Assembly (NCBI GenBank): GCA_964408455.1
Contig: CAYOZN010000002.1
Span: 124,001 to 188,000 of the forward strand
Direction: 5' to 3'
Source of the DNA: CAYOZN01 sp964408455
GTDB lineage: Bacteria > Planctomycetota > Phycisphaerae > UBA1845 > UTPLA1
DNA: 64,000 nucleotides
The notes under the pieces are model-generated. The model was given only the letters and a program-made list of their open reading frames with translations, was not told the DNA's origin and made no database searches. The translations under genes were made by a program, and so were the position numbers. Shown here in pieces: positions 43,830 through 52,847 of this stretch; positions within the stretch are counted from its first letter, which is position 1; the number at the start of each line of letters is the position of its first letter.

Positions 43830-45278
43830 ATGAAAGGGCTCCCTGCCTTGGTCGCGAAAGAACGTGCCAGTTACGAAGAGATGCGTGCCGCGTTCGAGCA
43901 TGCCGGACAGCCGCATGTGCTGGCATTCTGGGACCGGCTGACCGAACCGCAGCGATCGTCGCTGCTCGACGATCTGGCATGCGTCAACATCGACCAGTTG
44001 CCGCATCTGCGGGAAATCGTCACCGGCGGCGCGCCCCAGGCGGCCGCCCCTGCGGACATCGAGCCGGCGGAAGTGTTGTCGCGCGGCGATGCCGAGCAGG
44101 CCGAGCCGATCGGCCGCAAAGCGCTGTCCGATGGTCGCGTGGCTGCCTTTACGGTGGCAGGAGGGCAGGGCACGCGCCTCGGTTTTGAAGGGCCCAAGGG
44201 CGCATTTCCCATTTCGCCCGTCCGCAACAAGCCGCTGTTTCAGCTGTTTGCCGAGGCGGTGCTCGCCTCGCGCCGCCGGTATCGCGCGGCCATTCCCTGG
44301 TACATCATGACCAGCCCGCAGAACGATGCGGAAACGAGGGCCTTCTTCGAGCAGCACGGCTACTTCGGTCTCGAGCCCGACTCGGTTCATTTCTTCCGGC
44401 AGGGCGTCATGCCCGCCTTTGATCGCGAGGGCAACATTCTGCTGGACGAACCGCATCGGCTTGCCCTGTCGCCGGACGGTCACGGCGGTTCTCTGCTGGC
44501 CATGGCGACCACGGGCACGCTGGCCGACATGGCGGCGAGGGGCGTGGCGTACATCAGCTACTTTCAGGTGGATAATCCGCTGGTGAATTGTCTCGATCCC
44601 GCCTTCCTCGGGCTGCACATCGAGCGCGGCTCGGAGATGTCGAGCAAGACGCTGCCCAAGGCGGACGATCTGGAGCGGGTGGGCAATTTTGTCGTGGCGG
44701 GCGGCCATTTGAGCGTGATCGAATACTCCGATCTGCCCGAGGCGCTCGCGCGGCAGCGCAACGCCGATGGCACCCGCCGGTTCGATGCGGCCAACATCGC
44801 CATTCACGTTCTATCGCGGGCCTTTGTCGAACGCCTGACGGCCGATCCCACGTCGTTCGCGCTACCGTGGCACCTCGCGAACAAGAAGGTGCCGCACGTG
44901 GACCTGGTGAGCGGCGAACGCGTTGAGCCGGCCGAGCCGAACGCCATCAAGCTCGAGGCCTTCATCTTTGACGCGCTGCCGATGGCCCGCGATCCCATCC
45001 TGCTTGAAACCAGCCGTGCGGAGGAGTTCAGCCCGGTGAAGAATCCGGAGGGCGTCGACTCGGCGGAGACGGCGCGGCGGGACATGAGCCGGCGCGCGGC
45101 GCGGTGGCTCGAGGCGGCGCGGGTCCGCGTGCCGCACGGCCGCGATGGTGAACCGGACTGCCGCTGCGAAATCAGCCCGCTCTTTGCTTTGGATGCGAAA
45201 CAGCTGGCTGAGCGGCTTGGCGACGATGCTGCGCACCGGCCGGTGATTGAAGCCGGTGCGACCTTCTATCTTGAATGA
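43830..45278 (+). CDS. UDP-N-acetylhexosamine pyrophosphorylase (eukaryote-type UAP)
   Basis: 482 residues, a UDP-sugar pyrophosphorylase of the UAP/AGX type that makes UDP-GlcNAc or UDP-GalNAc from UTP and hexosamine-1-phosphate. The nucleotide-binding loop is FTVAGGQGTRLGFEGPKGAFPISPVRNKPLFQ (109-140); later signatures are PWYIMTSPQND, SPDGHGGSLLAMATTGTLADM, ISYFQVDNPLVNC, VGNFVVAGGHLSVIEYSDLP, and PNAIKLEAFIFDALP. Bacteria usually use the GlmU type; this form is mainly eukaryotic, though occasional in bacteria. A preceding ribosome site is weak. Fits with a polysaccharide biosynthesis role. Confidence 0.92.
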   Translation: MKGLPALVAKERASYEEMRAAFEHAGQPHVLAFWDRLTEPQRSSLLDDLACVNIDQLPHLREIVTGGAPQAAAPADIEPAEVLSRGDAEQAEPIGRKALSDGRVAAFTVAGGQGTRLGFEGPKGAFPISPVRNKPLFQLFAEAVLASRRRYRAAIPWYIMTSPQNDAETRAFFEQHGYFGLEPDSVHFFRQGVMPAFDREGNILLDEPHRLALSPDGHGGSLLAMATTGTLADMAARGVAYISYFQVDNPLVNCLDPAFLGLHIERGSEMSSKTLPKADDLERVGNFVVAGGHLSVIEYSDLPEALARQRNADGTRRFDAANIAIHVLSRAFVERLTADPTSFALPWHLANKKVPHVDLVSGERVEPAEPNAIKLEAFIFDALPMARDPILLETSRAEEFSPVKNPEGVDSAETARRDMSRRAARWLEAARVRVPHGRDGEPDCRCEISPLFALDAKQLAERLGDDAAHRPVIEAGATFYLE

Positions 45279-45326
45279 GTGCGGACGAAGCCGCGCGGCG
45301 CGAACGCTTAATCTGAGAGAAATGGG

Positions 45327-46556
45327 CTAGGGAGCGGGCCGGCTCGCTGCCGGGGGCGCTGCATCGCCGCCGGCAAGCCAACCGTCAATGAGTGTCGCGA
45401 GCTTGTCATCAAAGGCCCAGTCCACCGGCGTCTCTACTCGCAACAGGACGCCCGCGCGGTCGAGCACGAGCACGGTCGGCAGCGTGCGAATGCCGTAATC
45501 GCGGGTGATTGCCGACTTCCAGCCGAGGGGCTCGATTGCCGCCGTATGCTCCAATTCCAGTTCAACGAGCAGTTCGCGCGTCGCCTGCGGACTGCCGCCG
45601 ATGGCGATTGAGACGATGGAGAGCCTTTCCGCCCCGCGGCTGGCGCGCTGCGCCGCCAGACGCCGAATCGTGGCGACCGACGGGTCATGGCCGGGCGACC
45701 AGAAGAGCACCAGCGTCCATTCCCGCCGGGCTGCATTCCAGTCGAGCGGCTGCCCGGCCGGCGTTGTGAGGGCCGGCTGCCACAGGTTGCCGATGTTGCT
45801 GCGCAGCCGTTCCCGGCCTTCCAGGGCGCGAGTGGTGACGTGCTGCGGATGATGCAGCCGGAGGGCCTCAAGCGCGCGCGATGCCAGCGCGGCGTCGCCC
45901 GACTGGACGCCATGCTCGTACATCTTTTCCAGCAGCCTGACCGTCAGCCGGCTCGTGGGGTGCGCCGACGCGAATCGCTCCATCCGCGAGAGTCTCTCGG
46001 CCTCGGTGTCTTGACCACGCGCCGCGCGGGCATGCAGCCGGTCGAGCTCCCGCCGGAGCTGCCAGTATTCCGCGAGTTCAACCACCTGCGACGCGATGGG
46101 CTTATCGCTCAGCGCGGCGGCCGTTTTGTACAGGCCGCGCGGGGCGCGCCCGGCGAGGCAAGCGCCCAGGTACATGGCCCGCATGCGTTCGATTTCAAAC
46201 TCCGATCGCGCTTCGTCGTCGGGGTATTGCTCGACGAACCGCGTGATCCGCTGGGCGAGATACTGCATCTGCTCGGACTCATTGAGCATCTGGGCGAGAT
46301 GATCCTGTTCGAGCACCGTGGGCATCTGGAAGGATCGGGCGACCAGTTCGCGGATGGTGGCGCGCTCGACATCCTGTGCGCTGGCGACGGGCCGCGATGC
46401 GGGAGCGGTCGTCGCGGTGGTTGCGCCGGCGGCGGTCGCCGGGGGGGTAAAGGCGCGGGCGTTCGCAATGGTCATCAACGGCAATGTCAGGCATGTCGGC
46501 AGTATGGCCGCGAGAAGCGAACCATTGCGGCCCTGCATGATGCGAGCGGCGTGCAT
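45327..46556 (-). CDS. Secreted thioredoxin-fold protein (TlpA-like, with helical repeat region)
   Basis: 409 residues. An N-terminal signal region (LLAAILPTCLTLPLMTIANARA) is followed by a proline/alanine/threonine linker and a helical, TPR-like domain (about 75-265). The C-terminal 130 residues are a thioredoxin fold: REWTLVLFWSPGHDPSVATIRRLAA, a later LGWKSAITRDYGIRTLPTVLVLDRAGVL. The redox CxxC is absent (SPGHDP in its place), so it is not a classic disulfide reductase. ATG 46556 starts 3 nt after the lspA stop, so they are likely coupled. Confidence 0.8.
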   Translation of the reverse strand: MHAARIMQGRNGSLLAAILPTCLTLPLMTIANARAFTPPATAAGATTATTAPASRPVASAQDVERATIRELVARSFQMPTVLEQDHLAQMLNESEQMQYLAQRITRFVEQYPDDEARSEFEIERMRAMYLGACLAGRAPRGLYKTAAALSDKPIASQVVELAEYWQLRRELDRLHARAARGQDTEAERLSRMERFASAHPTSRLTVRLLEKMYEHGVQSGDAALASRALEALRLHHPQHVTTRALEGRERLRSNIGNLWQPALTTPAGQPLDWNAARREWTLVLFWSPGHDPSVATIRRLAAQRASRGAERLSIVSIAIGGSPQATRELLVELELEHTAAIEPLGWKSAITRDYGIRTLPTVLVLDRAGVLLRVETPVDWAFDDKLATLIDGWLAGGDAAPPAASRPAP

Positions 46557-46558
46557 GT

Positions 46559-47311
46559 CTATGCGGCTGGCGATCGGGCCTGGGCGGCGGCGTGATGGTG
46601 CCCTTCGCGCCGGTGATCGCGCCAGAAGTTGATCATGATGACGATGACGCCGATGACGAGCAGGGCGTCGGCGATGTTGAAGATCCACGGCCACAGGTAA
46701 AACCGGCCCAGCCGGGCTTCGATCTTGATGAAATCCCGCACGACGGGTTGCAATCCGGAGCTGGCCTCGACGAGCTTGCCCGGCACGAACCGCGGATGGT
46801 CGCCGTCGGGAAAGCTGGCCAGTGTTACGCCGGAGGCACGTGGCTCACCCACGAGTGTGCCGATGGCCCGCGAGCCGTCGGCGAAATAGGCGACGTAGGC
46901 GCTTTGCGTCGTGCGATCGTAGAGGTTGCCCAGGGCGCCGCCGAGCACCAGCCCGAGGCCAATGTGCATTGACCAGCGGCGGGCCGGCGAATTGGCGAAC
47001 AGGTACAGCACGAAGAGCAGCGCCAGCACCGAAGCGCCGACAAAGACCGGCGCCATGCCGGCCCCCAGGCCGAACAAAGCGCCGGGGTTCAGCGAGACCT
47101 GGATGGTGCACAGGTTGCGGACGAGTTCAAGCGGTTCACTCTGAAGGGGATGGTATTCGAAGCGCTCGAATGCCCAGTTTTTGGACCAGAGATCGGTGGC
47201 CAGGCCGATCAGTGTCACCGCCCATAGCCGTACGTGGCTGGCCGCGCTGGTCATGGCCCAGGCCTCGGTCGAGTCGGGCGCGGCAGTCGATTGAACGGCA
47301 GGTTCTGTCAT
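46559..47311 (-). CDS. lspA: Lipoprotein signal peptidase (signal peptidase II)
   Basis: 250 residues, versus about 160-170 for most LspA. The catalytic aspartates are both visible: Asp in LGGALGNLYDRT and Asp in IFNIADALLVIG. Four membrane helices are arranged as normal: an N-terminal helix near the start, two in the middle and one at the end. The excess length is a ~50-residue periplasmic insertion between the two catalytic helices (TQSAYVAYFADGSRAIG ... FIKIEARLGRFYLWPW), plus a hydrophilic N-terminal extension and His/Arg-rich C-terminus. It processes the many lipoproteins of this window. Confidence 0.92.
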   Translation of the reverse strand: MTEPAVQSTAAPDSTEAWAMTSAASHVRLWAVTLIGLATDLWSKNWAFERFEYHPLQSEPLELVRNLCTIQVSLNPGALFGLGAGMAPVFVGASVLALLFVLYLFANSPARRWSMHIGLGLVLGGALGNLYDRTTQSAYVAYFADGSRAIGTLVGEPRASGVTLASFPDGDHPRFVPGKLVEASSGLQPVVRDFIKIEARLGRFYLWPWIFNIADALLVIGVIVIMINFWRDHRREGHHHAAAQARSPAA

Positions 47312-47335
47312 GGGCGAGGGCCATCACGCGGGACA

Positions 47336-47899
47336 TCAGGCCCGACGGCGCTGCTTCTGCTCCTCGGCGCGCCGATATTCGATGCAGTACCTGGCCCACG
47401 GCTTGGCCCGCAGGCGGGCCTTGGGAATGGGCTTGTGGGTTCCCAGGCAGACACCGTAGGTGCCATCGGCGATGCGCTGGAGTGCGGCGTCGATTTCCTT
47501 GATCGTCTCGCGTTCGTTCTGCACGAGGCCGATGGTGAATTCCTGTTCGTAGTTGTCGGTGCCGATGTCGGCCATGTGGATCGGCATCAACGACAGATCG
47601 CCGCTGGCATCGGTGCGGTTCTTGCGCAGGGCCTCGCCCTCCATCGAATCCATGTTCCCCACGAGTTGCCGCCGGATCGACAGCAGCAGTTCTCGGAAGG
47701 CGTCGAGTTCCGCGGGCGTCAGGCGGGATGGAGGAATCGGTTTGGGCACCGGCTGCGACTCAGTGGCGGAAATGCGCCGGCTCTTGACGGGCGCGGGTTT
47801 CAATTTTTCATGTCGGCTCCGGCCGTTGTTTTCTGCTTTTCCCGCAACTCCATTCGAACGCGTAGACTCGGTGATCTTACTCACCCGGCGATTCTTCAA
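47336..47899 (-). CDS. DksA/TraR-family protein with an incomplete zinc finger
   Basis: 187 residues. After a basic disordered N-terminus (1-55), the helical coiled coil (LTPAELDAFRELLLSIRRQLVGNMDSMEGEAL, then TIGLVQNERETIKEIDAALQRIADG) matches DksA. The C-terminal segment YGVCLGTHKPIPKARLRAKPWARYCIEYRR corresponds to the DksA zinc finger, but only two of the four cysteines are kept (C-L-G-T and C-I-E-Y instead of CxxC and CxxC). It may be a non-zinc DksA paralogue that modulates RNA polymerase with ppGpp or independently. 24 bp upstream of lspA and cotranscribed. Confidence 0.85.
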   Translation of the reverse strand: MKNRRVSKITESTRSNGVAGKAENNGRSRHEKLKPAPVKSRRISATESQPVPKPIPPSRLTPAELDAFRELLLSIRRQLVGNMDSMEGEALRKNRTDASGDLSLMPIHMADIGTDNYEQEFTIGLVQNERETIKEIDAALQRIADGTYGVCLGTHKPIPKARLRAKPWARYCIEYRRAEEQKQRRRA

Positions 47900-48242
47900 G
47901 GAAATCCCTCCCGATCAGGCGTCATCCATGTCGCTGCCGAGAGCGGCTGTCGAATGCCGCCTCGCGGCCGCGGGGGCGATCGCCCCCGGCATCCTGCCCT
48001 TTACGCACGCATTGCCCGCGTGCATAACCCTGCTAGTATAGAAGTGCGTTGCGCGGCATGTCAAGCATATGCCCCCGCTGACAACCTGCGTCGCCATTGC
48101 GGCGCTACAGCGGTTTTTTTTGGCAATTCGCGCATTTTCGGCCCGGAACGCGGCAGCCGGCCCCGCGCCGCCGGTCGTGGTTGCAGAAGTGCAATTGTTA
48201 TGGCACTGAATTCGTCGCCGGCCTTCGGCCGGGGGAGTCCAT
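47900..48242. other. Intergenic region with tgt promoter candidate
   Basis: 343 bp without a gene. A promoter-like TTGCCC (48012-48017), 16-bp spacer and TAGTAT (48034-48039) point rightward to tgt, leaving a ~195-nt leader. A GCACGC/GCGTGC hairpin (48005-48023) overlaps the -35. The minus-strand dksA-like gene must also start transcription in this region. Confidence 0.35.
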
Positions 48243-49382
48243 TTGTTCGGCCTTGAAATACAGTGCCTTGATTCTGGCACCCACGCCCGTGCGGGTGTGC
48301 TGCGCACGCCGCACGGCTTGGTAGAGACGCCCGTCTTCATGCCCGTCGGCACCCGCGCCAGCGTCAAGGGAATCCTGCCGCAGCAGCTTCGCGACGCCGG
48401 CGCCGACATAGTGCTCGCCAACACCTACCATCTCGCCCTGCGGCCGGGGGCCGACACCATCGCCGGCCTCGGCGGCCTTCATCGGTTCATGAGCTGGCAG
48501 GGGCCCATCCTCACCGACAGCGGCGGCTTCCAGGTCTTCAGCCTCGCCGAATTGACCGCCCTCGACGACGACGGCGTCAGCTTTCGATCGCACATCGACG
48601 GGGCGCCGCTCCGCCTCGATCCGGCCTCGGCCGTCCACATCCAGGAACAGCTCGGCGCCGACATCATCATGGCGTTTGACCAGTGCCCGGCCCTGCCGGC
48701 AGAACCGCAGGTCCTCGAACAGGCCGTCGCACGAACCATCCGCTGGGCCGCCGCCTGCAAGGCGGCACACCGCCGCCAGGACCAGGCGTTATTCGGGATC
48801 GTCCAGGGCGGCCTCGATATCGACCTGCGCAGCCGCTGCCTGGACGCGCTCGTTCCGCTGGATTTCGCCGGGTACGCGCTGGGCGGCCTCTCGGTCGGAG
48901 AATCACCCGACGACATGGCCGACTTCCTGAACAAATTCGCACACCGCCTGCCGGCCGACCGGCCGCGCTACCTGATGGGGGTCGGCCGCCCGATCGACAT
49001 CCTTCGCGCGGTGGCTGCCGGTATCGACATGTTTGATTGCGTCATGCCGACGCGCAACGGACGTAATTCCTTCGCGTTCACGGACGACGGCTTTGTGCGA
49101 CTGCGAAATGCGCGGCACCGGCTCGATGAATCGCCGCTCGATCCCGGCTGCACGTGCTATACGTGTAAACACTTTACCCGGGCATACTTGCGGCACCTGT
49201 TCCTGGCCGACGAGATGCTGGGACCCATACTGGTCTCGTTGCACAACATCGCGTACTATCAAAGCTGGATGAAGCGAATCCGGCGGGCAATCCAGGCCGG
49301 GGAGTTGCTGCGGATGCTTCAAGAGGTTGAGTCCAAACTCGGTTCAGATCGTCTAAACCCACCGCCAGAGGATGAGAGCTGA
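48243..49382 (+). CDS. tgt: tRNA-guanine transglycosylase (queuosine synthesis)
   Basis: 379 residues, the enzyme that swaps guanine-34 for preQ1 in tRNAs with GUN anticodons. Motifs: ETPVFMPVGTRASVKGI, the catalytic aspartate in LTDSGGFQVFSLAEL, GGLSVGESPDDM, RYLMGVGRPIDIL, the nucleophilic region FDCVMPTRNGRN, and the zinc site CTCYTCKHFTRAYLRHLFLADEMLGPILVSLHN (C-x-C-x2-C plus the late H). The TTG start has a GGGGAG site 6 nt upstream. The stop TGA overlaps the yajC ATG by one base (TGATG), the classic tgt-yajC coupling. Confidence 0.97.
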   Translation: MFGLEIQCLDSGTHARAGVLRTPHGLVETPVFMPVGTRASVKGILPQQLRDAGADIVLANTYHLALRPGADTIAGLGGLHRFMSWQGPILTDSGGFQVFSLAELTALDDDGVSFRSHIDGAPLRLDPASAVHIQEQLGADIIMAFDQCPALPAEPQVLEQAVARTIRWAAACKAAHRRQDQALFGIVQGGLDIDLRSRCLDALVPLDFAGYALGGLSVGESPDDMADFLNKFAHRLPADRPRYLMGVGRPIDILRAVAAGIDMFDCVMPTRNGRNSFAFTDDGFVRLRNARHRLDESPLDPGCTCYTCKHFTRAYLRHLFLADEMLGPILVSLHNIAYYQSWMKRIRRAIQAGELLRMLQEVESKLGSDRLNPPPEDES

Positions 49383-49744
49383 TGCTTGCGCTGTTTGCCC
49401 AGGCCGCACAGACCACCACACAGCAAGTCCCCAACCCTATTTTCGGCAACCCACTGTTGCTACTGATCCTGATGGGCGCGATCTTCTACTTCCTGATCAT
49501 TCGCCCCAACAGCCGCGAAAAGCATCGCCGCAACGAGATGCTGGCCGGCGTCAAGAAAAACGATCGCGTCATCACCATCGGCGGCATCATCGGCACCGTC
49601 GCCAGCGTGCGCGACGACGAGATCACGCTGAAGGTGGACGAGTCCAACAACACCAAGATCACCTTCAGCCGGGCCTCGATCCAGCGGATCATCTCTGCCT
49701 CCGGCGCTGCGGGCGATGCCGCCGACACGACCGACCGCAAGTAG
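49382..49744 (+). CDS. yajC: Preprotein translocase subunit YajC
   Basis: 120 residues. One transmembrane helix (about 23-41, PLLLLILMGAIFYFLIIRP) followed by a small basic/acidic domain with GVKKNDRVITIGGIIGTVASVRDDEITLKVDESNNTKITFSRASIQRII, the YajC signature. Translationally coupled to tgt. The usual secD/secF partner does not follow here; the next gene is a small secreted protein with its own TATAAT. Confidence 0.94.
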   Translation: MLALFAQAAQTTTQQVPNPIFGNPLLLLILMGAIFYFLIIRPNSREKHRRNEMLAGVKKNDRVITIGGIIGTVASVRDDEITLKVDESNNTKITFSRASIQRIISASGAAGDAADTTDRK

Positions 49745-49966
49745 CTGAGATGCCGCTGGCGCACGCCTCTTTAGTTTATAACCCCATTATCGCGATAGGC
49801 TTGAAACGCAGCCGGAGCGGTCCGATTCTTCATGGTCCCCGTTATATCTGACGCGTTTGCCCCGCCGAGTGCCACCGCGCGAACGGCGACTCCGTATAAT
49901 GCCGATGATTGAGAGAAGCACCGCCCGGCCACGGCATCGGGCAGGATCATGCTCCGGAGGTTTTCC

Positions 49967-50371
49967 ATGTCGTCCATTGCACAACGTCGTCTCGTCGGCC
50001 GCATCATGCTTGGCGTCGCACTGGTGGCAGCCCTGGGGCTGTCCCTGGTTGCCATGCGGCCCATCCAGGCCCAGACCACCACGCAGCCCGGCGGCGTCAC
50101 GCGACAGCCCATCGTGCAGAATCAGTTCACGACGACCAGCGGCGGGGCCCTTCAGGCCCGTGCGCCCGGCATCTATGTCCAGCAGGGAATCCGCGTGCAG
50201 ACGGGTGAGTTCGATCCGTTCACCGGTGACGCGGTGCGCGAGCCCGGCTTCATCGCCGAAACGGTCGAGATGCTGTGGCTTCAGGTGATCGATATCCTGA
50301 TTTCGATCATCGATTCGCTGAATCTGCTCGCCGGCGGCAATCCGCTCGCGGGTCTCATTCCCACGCTCTGA
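49967..50371 (+). CDS. Small secreted protein, function unknown
   Basis: 134 residues from ATG 49967 (strong CCGGAGG, 8 nt). A signal peptide (SSIAQRRLVGRIMLGVALVAALGLSLVAMRPIQAQT) ends near residue 36. The mature part has repeated TTTQPGGVTRQP and VTRQPIVQNQF segments and a hydrophobic C-terminus with LQVIDILISIIDSLNLLAGGN. A TATAAT (49895-49900) lies about 65 nt upstream. No family is recognised. The C-terminal helix resembles those of the tiny hydrophobic ORFs at 34 kb in composition only. Confidence 0.72.
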   Translation: MSSIAQRRLVGRIMLGVALVAALGLSLVAMRPIQAQTTTQPGGVTRQPIVQNQFTTTSGGALQARAPGIYVQQGIRVQTGEFDPFTGDAVREPGFIAETVEMLWLQVIDILISIIDSLNLLAGGNPLAGLIPTL

Positions 50372-50516
50372 CGGCGAACAATTCCCCCGGCGACGTGCGT
50401 CGTGGGCGCAGTTTGCCTCCGTACACACGGGGCGACGCGGGTTCGACGTAACGCATGAAGTGCTTCCGGCGTGGCACCGGCCTCCCGTTTGGCGGCCGCA
50501 CCGCTATCGTTTTGGC

Positions 50517-52847
50517 TCATGTCAACGCCGCGCCGGCCTGCGCCCGCGGCGACCGGCCCGCGAACAACAGGCCCAATCCGGCAGCAAACAGGCCGAGGAA
50601 AACGGCCGTTCGCGCATTGAACACGATTGTGCCGATCGGCGCCGCCATGGCTTCGCCATAGAGCCACGCGAGCTTGCGTGGCCAGCCCGAGGAACCAGGT
50701 TCTGCCCCAAGTCCCGCGAGCAGCGCCAGCCCGTTCTGGGCCAGGTGGACGAGCATTGCTGCGAAGATGCTGCCGGTGCGAAGGCACACGAGCGCCAGCA
50801 CGATGCCCATCGCCGCCGTCACCGGGATTTTGATCGCATAAAAGTGGAACAGGCCGAAGATCAGCCCCACGCAGACCGCTGTCTGTGCGTCGCTCATCCG
50901 GCCGCGCAGCCCCGACAGCAAGAAGCCCCGAAACAGGACTTCTTCGCACAATGCAGGTGCCAACGCCAGGGCCAGCAGCAGCAGGAACACAGGCACGCCT
51001 TCAAAGAGCGCTGTCTGCTGCCGCGCCAAATCATCGAGTGCATCCCCCGGCGGCAACCAGTAGAACTGAATCTGCTGAAGCAGTTGCGACACCGGCAGAA
51101 TGGAGGCGGCGATCAACACCGAGCCGGCTGCCGGAAGCGGCCGCGGCAACTCGAGCGAGAACGTCTCCCGCAGGTTCAGCTTTATGTACCATGCCGCGAG
51201 CAGCGGAAGAACCGCGAAGAGAATGATCTGTGTCGCCGCAATCACCTCCAGGTTGCGCCGGCCGCCGGCCGAAGGCGAGATCATTCCCGACTGGGCGAAG
51301 AAGTAGAGCGGAAAGATGATCGACGCCAGCGTCAGGGCAAAGGCCGCCGTCGGCCGCGGCTGCGGCTTCATGAACCGGCGCAGAATCAGCGTCTTGTACG
51401 TGCCGACATCGCTGAAGAGCACCGATTCGTTGCCGTACACGCGGTTGGCGACCGCGACCGCCGCCGCCGCGTACAGCGTCGTGGACAGCAGGCAGATCGC
51501 GATGGCCGCCACGTCGTCGAAATTCCCCAGGAACAGTTCCCGCATGAGGACGACGATATTTGCCACCGGCACCACCAGCAGCGGCCCCTCCAGCTTGACC
51601 GTGGGCATGTACGACAGCACCATCGCCGGCACGATGGCCGCCATCATCACCGGCATCATGTAGTTCTGGGCTTCCTTGAAGGTCCGCGCAAAGCTGCACA
51701 CCGCCAGCATGATGGCACCGAAGAGCACCGCGAAGGGGACCATCGACAGCAGCACGATCGGCGCCGCCGACGTGATGAATCCGACTTTCTGCTCCGCCGC
51801 CTTTTCCAGCGTCAGCCGTCGCATCAGGTTGAGCGCCTGTGCCTCGGAGCCGGGGCCCTCGTTCGCCCGCTGACTGATCATCTTCCCGACGGCGATCTCC
51901 TCGGCCGCCGGCACCGGCCGATTCGCCGCCAGCAGGGCGTCCAGCTTGCTGAAGTGAATGACGGCGGTCATGGACGCGAGATTGAGCGTGGTCGTGACCA
52001 TCGCGATCGTTACGATCACGCCGAACTTGCCGGCCACGATCTGCCCGACCGGCACCGGCGAGACGGCCAGCGTCTCCAGCGTGCCGCGCTCGCGCTCGCC
52101 CGCCGTCAGGTCAATCGCCGGGTACATCGCTCCGGTCACCGTCATCGTGACCAGCAGGAACGGCACGATGATCGCCAGCACCTTGGCGAATTGCCGGTCC
52201 GGGCTGGTTACCGAGACATTGCTGGCCCAGATGGGAGACAGCGGTTCGTCACTGCCGGCGAGCTCGATCACGCGTTCGCGGATGATCCGCTCGGTTTCGT
52301 TGCCCAGTACGTAGTTGAGCTGCCGGTAGAGCACCTCCGACAGCGGGTCTGTGTCGCTGTACAGTATTTGTGCCACGCGATTGACATTGTCGGCGAAGTT
52401 GTCCGGCTCCGGCGGCGGGTGGACGACCAGGGCCGCGTCGTACGCGCCGCGCTCCACCAGCGCCCAGAGCTCCAGCGCGTCCGCCACTTCGATGCTGATC
52501 TGCTCCGGCTTCAGAATCGTCCGCAGCGCCTGCCGGTCGGCGCTCAGCTCCTCGCCAGTCGCCTCCGCCGCCTGTTTGAGCGCCTGATCGCGGGCCTCGC
52601 GCTCTCGTTCGTCCCGCCTGAGAACGCCCTCAATCCAGGCCTTATGCGCCTCATCCGGCACCACCAGGGTGTAATGCCGCCGCTCCTGCCGACCCTTCTC
52701 CGAGGCCAGTGCCTGCATCAGCACGACCATCAGCACCGGGTACAGTACCAGCGGAACCAGCACCATCGCGATCAGCGTCCGCCGATCGCGCAGCGTCTCG
52801 ATTAGTTCCTTGCGGAATACCACCCACACACGACCGTAGCGGCTCAT
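50517..52847 (-). CDS. ABC-2 permease fused to a CPBP intramembrane protease domain
   Basis: 776 residues. The N-terminal half is a NatB-type permease (FRKELIETLRDRRTL onwards) with a large extracytoplasmic domain (about 60-200) and multiple helices. The C-terminal ~200 residues carry the CPBP/CAAX-protease motifs: PALCEEVLFRGFLLSGLRGR (EE-x3-R), GLIFGLFHFY (F-x3-H) and MLVHLAQNG (H-x3-N). The fusion is a recurring architecture in such transporters. It starts overlapping the ATPase gene stop by 4 nt (ATGA). The transported substrate is unknown; sodium export is the family prototype. Confidence 0.9.
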   Translation of the reverse strand: MSRYGRVWVVFRKELIETLRDRRTLIAMVLVPLVLYPVLMVVLMQALASEKGRQERRHYTLVVPDEAHKAWIEGVLRRDEREREARDQALKQAAEATGEELSADRQALRTILKPEQISIEVADALELWALVERGAYDAALVVHPPPEPDNFADNVNRVAQILYSDTDPLSEVLYRQLNYVLGNETERIIRERVIELAGSDEPLSPIWASNVSVTSPDRQFAKVLAIIVPFLLVTMTVTGAMYPAIDLTAGERERGTLETLAVSPVPVGQIVAGKFGVIVTIAMVTTTLNLASMTAVIHFSKLDALLAANRPVPAAEEIAVGKMISQRANEGPGSEAQALNLMRRLTLEKAAEQKVGFITSAAPIVLLSMVPFAVLFGAIMLAVCSFARTFKEAQNYMMPVMMAAIVPAMVLSYMPTVKLEGPLLVVPVANIVVLMRELFLGNFDDVAAIAICLLSTTLYAAAAVAVANRVYGNESVLFSDVGTYKTLILRRFMKPQPRPTAAFALTLASIIFPLYFFAQSGMISPSAGGRRNLEVIAATQIILFAVLPLLAAWYIKLNLRETFSLELPRPLPAAGSVLIAASILPVSQLLQQIQFYWLPPGDALDDLARQQTALFEGVPVFLLLLALALAPALCEEVLFRGFLLSGLRGRMSDAQTAVCVGLIFGLFHFYAIKIPVTAAMGIVLALVCLRTGSIFAAMLVHLAQNGLALLAGLGAEPGSSGWPRKLAWLYGEAMAAPIGTIVFNARTAVFLGLFAAGLGLLFAGRSPRAQAGAALT

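Noticed and set aside
45327..46556. Disulfide oxidoreductase function
   Set aside because: The CxxC active site is replaced by SPGHDP-like residues.
50460..52805. 781-codon plus-strand ORF rich in Arg/His/Gln
   Set aside because: Shadow of the permease-CPBP gene.
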